A DNA stretch of 19,239 nucleotides, taken from NCBI GenBank assembly GCA_937900045.1, contig CALCEB010000150.1, positions 1 through 19,239 on the forward strand. The letters run 5' to 3'. This DNA is from an uncultured Acidobacteriota bacterium (GTDB taxonomy: Bacteria; Acidobacteriota; Terriglobia; UBA7540). The first letter of the stretch is position 1; each line of letters opens with the position of its first letter. A model generated the notes under the pieces. It saw only the letters and a list, made by a program, of their open reading frames with translations, did no database searches and had not been told where the DNA came from. The translations under genes were made by a program, and so were the position numbers. Shown here piece after piece: positions 1 to 6,991 of this stretch.

Positions 1-18
1 GGCTCAGCAGGGCAAATC

Positions 19-36
19 AAATACGTTAGTGTATTT
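19..36. repeat. AT-rich inverted repeat downstream of the XRE gene
   Basis: AAATAC and GTATTT form a perfect 6-base inverted repeat around a 6-base loop (GTTAGT), about 40 bases past the stop of the minus-strand regulator gene. It could be a weak transcript end or a binding site. There is no strong T-run on the minus strand, so I do not call it a terminator. Confidence 0.35.
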
Positions 37-78
37 AAGAAATATGGTACTTAGGTCCGGGAGGCGCGTGGGAAATCG

Positions 79-522
79 CTAGTCTTCGACAAGGCCCGCA
101 ACTTTTTCAACCAGCATCAAGAGTAATTCGCGGTCAGCATCCGTCAGGCGGGCCGATATTTTCTTCAATTTCCGTAGGAAGCTTGCCTCCGGCAGTGAAG
201 CCGGTTCGTCATCCTGTTGAAGAATCTCATTCAGGGTTTCGTCGGGGATTTCACTGGAACCGGTGGACTCTAAGTCCTCCGTATAAAAAATCAAATACAG
301 GGGTACTTGGAGCGCCTCCGCAAAACGCTGGAGCGTTTCCAACGAAGGCATCACGTGACCGTTTTCCAACCGGGAAACGTGCCCCCGCAACAGGCCCGTC
401 CTCCTTTCAATGTCACCTTGGGTTAATCCTTTCTGAATGCGAAGCATTCGGAGTCGCCGTCCGAGCGACTTATGAGCTGGAGACTGCGGCGTTGCGGAAC
501 TCCGAACAAGATCTCTGCTCAT
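79..522 (-). CDS. XRE-family helix-turn-helix transcriptional regulator
   Basis: A DNA-binding regulator of the Cro/C1 (HTH_3) class, 147 residues from the chosen start. Residues about 20-80 hold the five-helix HTH: the stretch LTQGDIERRTGL is helices 2-3, followed by VSRLENG and a typical P-SLETLQRFAEAL ending. The C-terminal half (about 81-147) is acidic and then basic/helical and may act in dimerisation or sensing. The ATG at 522 is preferred over a longer reading frame to 576 because AGGGGGAG lies just upstream of it. Family members usually bind palindromes in their own promoter region, and a palindrome flanked by direct repeats lies about 60 bases upstream here. The target genes cannot be told from the sequence. 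The neighbouring deacetylase gene on the same strand ends 117 bases upstream. Confidence 0.85.
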   Translation of the reverse strand: MSRDLVRSSATPQSPAHKSLGRRLRMLRIQKGLTQGDIERRTGLLRGHVSRLENGHVMPSLETLQRFAEALQVPLYLIFYTEDLESTGSSEIPDETLNEILQQDDEPASLPEASFLRKLKKISARLTDADRELLLMLVEKVAGLVED

Positions 523-561
523 CACTCCCCCTGGAGCTAGAATGCCCAGGCGCACGGTGTA

Positions 562-598
562 AAGGGAATGACGCAACAGTACTGGTACTAAGGGAATG
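562..598. promoter_or_regulatory. Candidate operator upstream of the XRE gene
   Basis: The 12-base inverted repeat AGTACTGGTACT (578-589) is flanked on both sides by the direct repeat AAGGGAATG (562-570 and 590-598), 28 bases apart. It sits 40-76 bases upstream of the XRE regulator start. Such a compact arrangement fits an autoregulatory operator. This is inference; binding is not shown. Confidence 0.4.
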
Positions 599-639
599 CG
601 TGGGTTACAGTCCCAGCGCTGCCGCTGGCAAGCGCGGCA

Positions 640-1806
640 TCATTGGCGCCGGCGGGGTGGCGGCGAGAGACGGGCAAACTCCGGGGAACGAGCGAGCCGG
701 GAGGCAGGAACCAGTTCGATCTCCTCCCGGTCAAATTCGGGAAGGAAACGAGCGAGAGCAGCGAGAGTGGCAGGGTAAGGGTGACCAATGGCGATGGCCG
801 CTCCCTGTTTCTTCACGACATTACAGAGCTGGCGCAACTGCCCCAACGTATAGTTGACGTTTTGAGAATCGTCCAGGAAAACAGACCGGTAGAAGGCCGG
901 CACGCCCAGGCGGCGGGCGACATCCAAAGCGATCGTATCCGCTGTGGTCCGGCTATCAATGAAGAATAGGTGGCGCGAAGCCAACACGGTCATCACGCTT
1001 TCCATCAGGGCGGGATTCGTCGTCGCTTGTGACCCCATATGGTTATTGACTCCGGCCACGAACGGAACGGCGCCAAGGTCCTGTTCAACGGTGCGCTCCA
1101 CCTCTGCCCGGCTCATGCCCGTGCGAATTTCGTTGGGGCTGATGCTGGCGTGAGACGAAGGTTGCGGCTGCATGGGAAGATGGAGCATCACTTCGTGGCC
1201 GGAACGATGCGCCATTTCCGCGGTCTCGTGGGCATAAGGAACTCGGGGCATGATGGAGAAGGTGAGCGGATAACGCAGTGCTGCTAGCGCATGGGCCGCG
1301 GTCAGGTTCTGGCCTAGATCGTCAATGATAATCGCGGCTTGCAGGATGCGCGGGACTTCTACCAAGCGAATGCTGCAAAGCAGTTTCTTGCCATCTTCGA
1401 TTTCGATTGTGGCCACAACTTTCCCGGATATATCGGCAAGCGGATGGATGCGAACCTGAACCCTCGCCGCCCTCGCTTCGCTCCGGATCGCATTGAGCAC
1501 GGCCGGGAGGACGCGGGTGGTGACGACCACGTCTACAAATCGCCTTGCAGCCGGCCGCTCTTCCAGCGAAAGGCTCAATCCCTGGCTCTTAATCCAGACG
1601 TCTTCGCGACCCGCGCGCTCCACGGCTCTCACAAAAACCGGCAGGATGTTTCCGTGATGGACCTGCGCCTCGTGCCGGCCAGTCCTCTTGACTGAGGGTT
1701 TGCAAGCATTCCACGCGAGGCCGATGGCAATTAATAGAACCAGAATAGGTCGGCGGTGCGGAGTGATGTTCCGGATTGAGGATTGATTGTTGGACCAAGC
1801 TCCCAT
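640..1806 (-). CDS. Divergent polysaccharide deacetylase family protein (YibQ-like)
   Basis: A 388-residue protein of the divergent polysaccharide deacetylase family (deacetylase_2), a relative of NodB-fold carbohydrate esterases that acts outside the cytoplasm on an uncertain glycan substrate. Residues about 20-35 (ILVLLIAIGLAW) form one membrane anchor or signal segment. A variable region follows to about 155, then the catalytic barrel: AIIIDDLG (D162/D163), MLHLPMQP (H209), GVNNHMGS (252-259), FFIDSRT (D284) and IGHPYPATL (H342). These are the conserved blocks of the family, so the enzyme looks complete. The start is uncertain. I take ATG at 1806 because the longer frame begins with TTG at 1866 without a ribosome site and would put 20 extra residues before the anchor; the ATG itself also has only a weak ribosome site. 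A cysteine after the anchor (C35) does not fit a proper lipobox. Confidence 0.82.
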   Translation of the reverse strand: MGAWSNNQSSIRNITPHRRPILVLLIAIGLAWNACKPSVKRTGRHEAQVHHGNILPVFVRAVERAGREDVWIKSQGLSLSLEERPAARRFVDVVVTTRVLPAVLNAIRSEARAARVQVRIHPLADISGKVVATIEIEDGKKLLCSIRLVEVPRILQAAIIIDDLGQNLTAAHALAALRYPLTFSIMPRVPYAHETAEMAHRSGHEVMLHLPMQPQPSSHASISPNEIRTGMSRAEVERTVEQDLGAVPFVAGVNNHMGSQATTNPALMESVMTVLASRHLFFIDSRTTADTIALDVARRLGVPAFYRSVFLDDSQNVNYTLGQLRQLCNVVKKQGAAIAIGHPYPATLAALARFLPEFDREEIELVPASRLARSPEFARLSPPPRRRQ

Positions 1807-1905
1807 GTTGGCGCATGTATAGGACGCAAGCCTTCTGAACGGAGTCAGCGCCCGCGCCAAGTTCAAATTATGTTAATGAAAGGAGGAAAGAGCCACAAAC
1901 AACAA

Positions 1906-1920
1906 TCAAGAAAATCTTGA
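1906..1920. repeat. Short perfect palindrome upstream of the deacetylase gene
   Basis: TCAAGA-AAA-TCTTGA is a perfect inverted repeat with a 3-base centre, about 100 bases upstream of the deacetylase start. It lies in the 235-base gap between the deacetylase and the S41 gene. The size fits a transcription factor half-site pair. No convincing -35/-10 pair was found beside it. Confidence 0.35.
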
Positions 1921-2041
1921 GAAAACAGGTTCCCGGGGAATCCTCTGCCTTATCTTGACTGCGAAACTTCAGGCATTGGCACGACCCGGTCGTTAGTTGT
2001 TCCAGCCGGGCGGGGAAATGGAAAAGCCAACCGAGCCTGAG

Positions 2042-3259
2042 CTAAGCCGCCTTGGTAGGTGAAGCTTTCTGCTTCAGCACTTCGATGGCTTTTTGAAGTT
2101 GAATGTCAGCTTTTGTTCCGAACTGATCTGGTTGCTCGGTCTGGCCAGCCGCTTCCATGGCCTCGGCTTGATCTTCTGTTGGCGAAAGAACATTCGGGGT
2201 TACGCCGTTATCCTCAATGGCTTTACCGTCCGGTCCGTAGTACTTAGCCACGGAAAGCAGCAGGCCGGAACCATCGCCTACTGGAATCGTCTTTTCCACA
2301 ACTCCCACTCCAAAGCTCGGAACTCCAACAACGTCTCCGCGCTTGTCACAAAGGACGGCATCCGCCACAAGCTCCGCAGGGCCGGCCGTGGAACGGTTGA
2401 TGAGCACGGCTAAAGGCATGTCGAAGACCGTTCCGGAGGGTTGGGCGGTGATGTCATGCCGGGGAGTCCGCTGGCCATAGGTATAAGCAATCAGGCCGCT
2501 CTTGATAAACAAGCTTGCCGTTTCCACGGCTTCATTCACGCTACCGCCCGCGCAATCGCGCAGGTCAAGCACAATGCGCTGGGCGCCCTGGCTTTGAAGT
2601 TCCTTAATTTTTTCCGAGATTTTTTCCGCCTCACCTTTGTCGAAGGCGGAAACTCTCACGTAACCGGCGCCGTCACCCACAAGCTTGGCCGTAACAGGAG
2701 CATCCTGTGGGATCACCCGTGTCAGGGTCATCTTTTGCGGCTCGCCCCGCGCTCCCTTCACCACCCACACATCCAACGCCGCACCGGGCTCGCCGGCCAA
2801 TTCGCGATCAAGCTGAATGACTGAAAGTTCGCGCGAGGGGCGTTCACCGATACGATCAACCAGGTCTCCGGGCTTGATGCCTGCTTTATCTGCCGGGCTT
2901 CCGGGCAAAACAGCTACGACTGTTGCGAAGCCAAACTTCTTTGAAAGGAAAATCCCAACACTCGCCGGACCCGGATCGGGATGCGCCAGATACTCTTGAA
3001 ACTCTTTAGGAGTGAAATAAGTGCTGTAAGGATCAAGCGCTTCAAGAAGCCCGCGAATCGCGCCCCGCGTGACATCCTGGAGATTGGGTTCGGTCACGTA
3101 ATCGCTCTTGATCCGCGAAAGGACCTCGCTGTAAACACCGAGATCACGGTAGGTCTGCTCGTTGGATGACTCACTCTCGCCGAGAACCGATCCGATGACG
3201 GTATAGAGAACGAGAATACTTGTGACCAGAATTAAGGTGAAGCGAACGCGCTTGCTCAT
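2042..3259 (-). CDS. S41 (CtpA-like) family protein, probably catalytically inactive
   Basis: A 405-residue exported PDZ protein of the C-terminal processing peptidase family (S41). Residues 8-27 are a signal or anchor segment. About 30-95 match the S41 N-terminal cap (YSEVLSRIKSDYV, LDPYSTYFTP). About 98-180 are a PDZ domain (VLPGSPADKAGIKPGDLV). About 195-355 are the core (IVLDLRDCAGGSV, VLINRSTAGPAEL, SVAKYYGPDGKAI). In active members the nucleophile lies in a SASASE-like block and the general-base lysine in TFGKG, 25 residues later (Ser430/Lys455 in E. coli Prc). Here those positions read TAGPAE with Gly293 and SFGVG with Val318, exactly 25 apart, so both catalytic residues are missing. 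It may be a binding or chaperone-like pseudoprotease. GAGGGAG lies 11 bases upstream of the ATG. The C-terminal 40 residues are Gln/Glu/Lys-rich. Confidence 0.88.
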   Translation of the reverse strand: MSKRVRFTLILVTSILVLYTVIGSVLGESESSNEQTYRDLGVYSEVLSRIKSDYVTEPNLQDVTRGAIRGLLEALDPYSTYFTPKEFQEYLAHPDPGPASVGIFLSKKFGFATVVAVLPGSPADKAGIKPGDLVDRIGERPSRELSVIQLDRELAGEPGAALDVWVVKGARGEPQKMTLTRVIPQDAPVTAKLVGDGAGYVRVSAFDKGEAEKISEKIKELQSQGAQRIVLDLRDCAGGSVNEAVETASLFIKSGLIAYTYGQRTPRHDITAQPSGTVFDMPLAVLINRSTAGPAELVADAVLCDKRGDVVGVPSFGVGVVEKTIPVGDGSGLLLSVAKYYGPDGKAIEDNGVTPNVLSPTEDQAEAMEAAGQTEQPDQFGTKADIQLQKAIEVLKQKASPTKAA

Positions 3260-3304
3260 GCTTGATAAAACTCCCTCTGGGCGGCCTCAAGCCCCACATA
3301 TTTG

Positions 3305-3331
3305 AGTATAGCATGGAGCGGACGAAGGCAA
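3305..3331 (-). promoter_or_regulatory. Candidate sigma-70-type promoter of the S41 gene
   Basis: On the minus strand TATACT (3305-3310) matches the -10 consensus at 5 of 6 bases, with TTGCCT (3326-3331, 4 of 6) as a possible -35 at a short 15-base spacing. The -10 lies about 45 bases upstream of the ATG, which leaves room for a normal leader and ribosome site. Confidence 0.4.
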
Positions 3332-3478
3332 TCCGCCCCTGGCTCATCTTCGCCTCAGCCTCAGTCAGCAAGACGGGTTTGAATCAGACGCACGTGGGAG
3401 CTCTAAGATGCCGCCATGAAGCTTTCGCGATGGCGTGATAAAGTGAAGCCCCGAACGACGCTGGAGGCGGACAAGTTG

Positions 3479-4498
3479 TTAAGATGCTGCCGAAGTTGCA
3501 AGGGCAGCCTCCCGCAGAAACTTGGTAGACTCCTCGGGCGGGGTGGGGTTGATGTAGAACCCTGTCCCCCATTCAAAGCCCGCCACCTTGGTCAGCTTGG
3601 GCATGATCTCGAGGTGCCAGTGGTAGTAATCATTGGAAGAATCCGGCACCGGCGAAGTGTGGATGACGAAATTGTAGGCCGGTTGCTCCAAGACTTTGTC
3701 GAGGCGCAACAGAATATCCTTCAGGACCCTCGCAAGCTGCTCAAATTCATGCTTCTTTGATTCCTCAAAGGCGGATTGGTGGTTTTGGGGAATGATGACG
3801 ACTTCGAACGGAAATCGCGGGGCAAAGGGTGAGAGGGCTATGAACCCTTCGTTTTGCGTGATCACACGAATGCCGTTTTCTTGCTCCTGGCGGATCATGT
3901 CGCAGAAGATGCAGCGTTCTTTGTATCCGTAATATTCTCTGGACCCGTCTACCTCCTCAGCCACGCGCTTGGGGACGACGGGCAAAGCGATCAATTGAGA
4001 ATGAGTGTGCTCCAGTGAGGCGCCCGCGGCTTCGCCGTGATTCTTGAAAATCATGATGTACTTAAACCGGCGGTCCTTCTTCAAATCCAGGATGCGGTCC
4101 CGGTAAGCCCACAGCACGTCCTCGATTTGAGGAATGGGGATGGTGGCCAGCGTCATCTGATGATTGGGGGTTTCGATGATGACCTCGTGGGCCCCGATGC
4201 CATTCATCTTGTCATAGAGACCTTCACCCTGACGGTTGAGCGTTCCTTCAATCCCAAGCGCCGGGAACTTATTGGGCACCACCCGCAAGCTCCAGCCAGG
4301 CGTGTTGCGAGCGCTCCCGTCGCTGCGATAAGCGTGGATTTCCGGGGGCGTTTTCAATTCATTCCCAGGGCAGAATGGACAAAACCCGGAGCCGCGGATT
4401 TCCACTTTGTCGCGGACAAAATCTGAAGGCCGTTTGGCACGGTCGGTGGCGATAATCACCCAGCGGCCCGTCACGGGATCTTTTCTCAGTTCAGGCAA
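3479..4498 (-). CDS. galT: GalT-family nucleotidyltransferase (galactose-1-phosphate uridylyltransferase-like)
   Basis: A 339-residue HIT-superfamily enzyme. Classic GalT swaps UMP between UDP-glucose and galactose-1-phosphate in the Leloir pathway. The N-terminus PELRKDPVTGRWVIIA is typical of the family. C40 and C43 (CPFC), H113 and H164 fit a zinc site; H164-T-H166-S-Q168 is the nucleotidyl-transfer motif, with H166 the nucleophile that is uridylylated. The positions coincide with E. coli GalT numbering, although E. coli has Pro between the histidines. A second CxxC (C196/C199) and HWHLEIMP near residue 295 mark the variant subfamily. HTHSQ also resembles relatives such as ADP-glucose phosphorylases, so the sugar substrate is not certain. 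The start is TTG at 4498: GGAGGGG is ideally spaced, and the protein then begins exactly where family members do. yraN ends 83 bases upstream. Confidence 0.85.
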   Translation of the reverse strand: MPELRKDPVTGRWVIIATDRAKRPSDFVRDKVEIRGSGFCPFCPGNELKTPPEIHAYRSDGSARNTPGWSLRVVPNKFPALGIEGTLNRQGEGLYDKMNGIGAHEVIIETPNHQMTLATIPIPQIEDVLWAYRDRILDLKKDRRFKYIMIFKNHGEAAGASLEHTHSQLIALPVVPKRVAEEVDGSREYYGYKERCIFCDMIRQEQENGIRVITQNEGFIALSPFAPRFPFEVVIIPQNHQSAFEESKKHEFEQLARVLKDILLRLDKVLEQPAYNFVIHTSPVPDSSNDYYHWHLEIMPKLTKVAGFEWGTGFYINPTPPEESTKFLREAALATSAAS

Positions 4499-4503
4499 TT
4501 CAT

Positions 4504-4510
4504 CCCCTCC
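4504..4510 (-). promoter_or_regulatory. Ribosome binding site that decides the galT TTG start
   Basis: GGAGGGG on the minus strand lies 5 bases before the TTG at 4498 (about 7 counting from GGAGG). An ATG overlapping the end of this site is in another frame, and a TTG 24 bases further upstream has no site of its own. Confidence 0.6.
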
Positions 4511-4581
4511 AACAATTTCCAAAATGCCGGACCCTGCTTCAAGGCCGGGGTGAACCAGAGCTCGGCCGAGGGGTCCAAAAC

Positions 4582-5061
4582 TTACCCTTTAAAAGCGTCC
4601 TTGATGAGGCGCAGCTCGAAACCGGACCCGGGACACCAAAGAACACTCACGATATCAAACCGGTAGGAAATATCCTTGCGGCCAAGCCTCATCATGAAGG
4701 TCTTCGCGGAACGAATGATCCGCTTCCTTTGTTCGGCGCTGACTGCGAGAGCGGGTGGACCCGCCACCATCGAGCTTCGCGTCTTCACTTCAACGAAGGC
4801 CAAAACCGGCCCGTCCCAACCTACCAAGTCCAGCTCACCGTAACCGGCGTGGGGACGACGGTTGCGGGCAATGACGATGTAACCCGACTGGCGCAGATGC
4901 CAATAGGCCAGGTTCTCCCCGCGCCGTCCACTTTCGAGGTGAGGCGCCCGCCCGCCTTCCAGCGTGGTGGGCATGTGGGACAGCTTGCCGGCGTCCCTCC
5001 GCGCCCGCCGGCGCTCTTTCCATGCAACCGCTTGGTACATCAGCCGGGCCATCATGCTCAT
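4582..5061 (-). CDS. yraN: YraN family protein (UPF0102), PD-(D/E)XK nuclease-like
   Basis: A 159-residue protein of the YraN/UPF0102 family, which has the fold of Holliday-junction-resolvase-like restriction nucleases; its cellular role is not established. Core motifs run in order: GRRGENLAYWHLRQSGY with E49, GELDLVGWDG with D78, AFVEVKTR with E91-V-K93, and YRFDIVSV with D136. These supply the acidic and lysine residues expected of a PD-(D/E)XK site. About 45 residues before the core are basic and poorly conserved, longer than in many homologues, so a later start is possible. The ATG at 5061 has only a weak ribosome site. It lies 45 bases after the aminotransferase stop and 83 bases before galT, which suggests one transcript. 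Confidence 0.85.
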   Translation of the reverse strand: MSMMARLMYQAVAWKERRRARRDAGKLSHMPTTLEGGRAPHLESGRRGENLAYWHLRQSGYIVIARNRRPHAGYGELDLVGWDGPVLAFVEVKTRSSMVAGPPALAVSAEQRKRIIRSAKTFMMRLGRKDISYRFDIVSVLWCPGSGFELRLIKDAFKG

Positions 5062-5106
5062 GCCAGTCTCGCCGCCACCAACCCCATTAATAACGGAAAA
5101 TCTGGA

Positions 5107-6444
5107 TCATTTCTCGATTTCGGCAATCGTGCCATCAAGAATGTCCAGCGCAAAGTCAGCCTGATCGCGCTCCACCACAAGCGGCGGCATCAGGCGGAGA
5201 GTGCTATCGCCGCAGCCAAGCACCAAAAGACCCCGTTCAAAAGCGCGCTGAATCACCCTGTTCCGGCCTTCGGGGTTGGGCTCACGGGTCCGCTGGTCCT
5301 TGACCAGCTCAATGCCAATCATCAAGCCCCGGCCCCGCACATCCCCAACGGTACGATGCCGGGAAGGCCAGTCTGCAAGCCTGCCCGTAATATATTCGCC
5401 CATCTGGGCGGCGTTGGAAATGTATTTTTCCTGGAGCAGCCGAATGGTTTCGAGCGCCGCCGCGCAGCAAACGGGATTGCCGCCGAACGTGGAGGCATGG
5501 GCGCCCGCGCCCCAGCTCATGATCTCCGCGCGGGCAATGGTGACACCGAGGGGCATGCCGGAGGCAATACCCTTGGCCGTGATCAGAATGTCTGGAGCAA
5601 CACCCTCGTGGTCGGAAGCCCACATTTTACCGGTGCGGCCCATTCCGCACTGGACTTCGTCAAAAATCAGGAGAATCCCGTGACGATCTGCGATCTGACG
5701 GAGCTTTTTCAAAAATCCGGGCGGTGGCACAACATAACCTCCCTCGCCCTGAATCGGCTCGACCACGATGGCTGCCACGTCTTCCGGCGGCGCCACGGTG
5801 CGGAATAAGAGTTTCTCAATCTCATCCGGACAGATGCAATCCCGCATACATTCCGCGCGGTCGCGGTTGTGGGGGCAACGGCAAGGATTGCCATACCGGG
5901 CGTGGTTCACGCCGGGCATCAGCGGACCGAAGCCCCGGCGTTGCGCGACTTTGCTCGAAGTAAGTGAAAGCGACCCACAGGTCCGCCCGTGAAAACAGTT
6001 GTAAAACGCGATGAAACGGTCGCGACGTGTGTAATAGCGGGCGAGCTTCAGCGCCGCTTCCATCGCTTCCGTGCCCGAATTCCCGAAGTACACCTTCTTT
6101 TCAAAATTACCCGGGGCAATTTCCGCGAGCTTCCCGGCAAGCTGCGCGAGCAAGGGGTAATAAAAATCTGTTCCTGACATGTGAATAAGCTGTTCGGCCT
6201 GGCGCTGGATGGCCCAGACCACATCAGGATGGCAATGGCCGGTCGAGACCACGGCAATCCCGGCGCTGAAGTCGAGAAAGGTATTGCCATCGACGTCCTC
6301 CACGATCATTCCCTGGCCGCTTTTTGCGACCAGCGGATAGTCCCGCAGATAAGATGGGGAAACATAGCGGCGATCCAGGGCGAGCACCTTTTGCGCTTCG
6401 GGGCCGGGCAATGGGGTTTTAATGTGCGGCATTCTACCTAACAT
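5107..6444 (-). CDS. Class III PLP-dependent aminotransferase (acetylornithine/GABA aminotransferase family)
   Basis: A 445-residue cytosolic fold-type I PLP enzyme. Class III members move an omega-amino group from acetylornithine, 4-aminobutyrate or similar donors to 2-oxoglutarate. GNSGTEAMEAALKLAR (121-136) binds the cofactor phosphate, IFDEVQCGMGRTG (260-272) holds D262 that contacts the pyridine nitrogen, and AKGIASGMPLG holds the Schiff-base lysine K291. HASTFGGNPVCCAAAL (316-331) is the second conserved block. Residues 186-206 carry five cysteines (188, 190, 199, 203, 205), an insert I associate with archaeal and acidobacterial GabT-like enzymes, including the Pyrococcus amino-acid racemase/aminotransferase group. 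The exact substrate is therefore open. GGAGGA lies 8 bases before the ATG at 6444, favouring it over the ATG four codons later. Likely first gene of an operon with yraN and galT. Confidence 0.88.
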   Translation of the reverse strand: MLGRMPHIKTPLPGPEAQKVLALDRRYVSPSYLRDYPLVAKSGQGMIVEDVDGNTFLDFSAGIAVVSTGHCHPDVVWAIQRQAEQLIHMSGTDFYYPLLAQLAGKLAEIAPGNFEKKVYFGNSGTEAMEAALKLARYYTRRDRFIAFYNCFHGRTCGSLSLTSSKVAQRRGFGPLMPGVNHARYGNPCRCPHNRDRAECMRDCICPDEIEKLLFRTVAPPEDVAAIVVEPIQGEGGYVVPPPGFLKKLRQIADRHGILLIFDEVQCGMGRTGKMWASDHEGVAPDILITAKGIASGMPLGVTIARAEIMSWGAGAHASTFGGNPVCCAAALETIRLLQEKYISNAAQMGEYITGRLADWPSRHRTVGDVRGRGLMIGIELVKDQRTREPNPEGRNRVIQRAFERGLLVLGCGDSTLRLMPPLVVERDQADFALDILDGTIAEIEK

Positions 6445-6991
6445 TGGACACTTCCTCCGGCCTGGGCGCGATCAAACTGTGCCGGCCTCTGAATTGACCT
6501 TCGGTGGATGTTGGGGGCGAGTCTTCCTGAATCAGGTGAGACCGGTTGAGGTTCCCGGAAATCGGGCCAGACTCAAGATCTAACGATAATTCGCCCAAAG
6601 GGTCACAAAAAGGAGGGATAAATTAGTCGCCGCCGAAAAGGTTAGGGCGAGCGTTGAACGGCAGGCGGGTTCGCGGGGTGGCTGGGTTCATCGTGGCTTC
6701 CTTCAATTTCCATAATGTTGCTCTGTGCGGCCTCGCGGCTGGCGATATTACTTATCACCCGCATAGAATGCGAGATCAGATTAAAAAGATTCCTATATAA
6801 TTGTGCTACTTTCGGAGAACAAATGCAATCGTGATGATTTGCGGATTTGCGGGTAGTGAACCAGGCCGGTACGGTCGGGCTATTTGACCTAAAGGGCGAG
6901 ACAAACCCGCGGCCACGGCACCCAACTGCGCCCAACTGGTTCGAGTGCCTCGCAACGGCGGCTTGAATAAACTCCGGTGAGCCACCCTCCG
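6445..6991. other. 547-base gene-free region with several dyads
   Basis: No convincing gene lies here; a 117-codon minus-strand frame (6642-6995) has no recognisable domain and overlaps the amidohydrolase stop. The part near the aminotransferase holds an imperfect 22-base palindrome (6521-6542, core CCTGA-A-TCAGG) and a nested stem: TTGAG 6546-6550 with CTCAA 6572-6576, enclosing CCCG and CGGG. These lie about 80-130 bases upstream of the aminotransferase start and may be a leader structure or operator. The rest (6600-6950) shows nothing I can name. Confidence 0.4.

Noticed and set aside
523..576. 18-residue extension of the XRE regulator
   Set aside because: The AGGGGGAG site lies directly in front of the ATG at 522, and the extension has no conserved residues.
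4729..5808. 359-codon plus-strand frame opposite yraN and the aminotransferase
   Set aside because: It runs across two real genes in antisense and shows no recognisable motif.
6796..6801. Plus-strand TATAAT as a promoter
   Set aside because: No -35 element at a proper distance and no plus-strand gene downstream.
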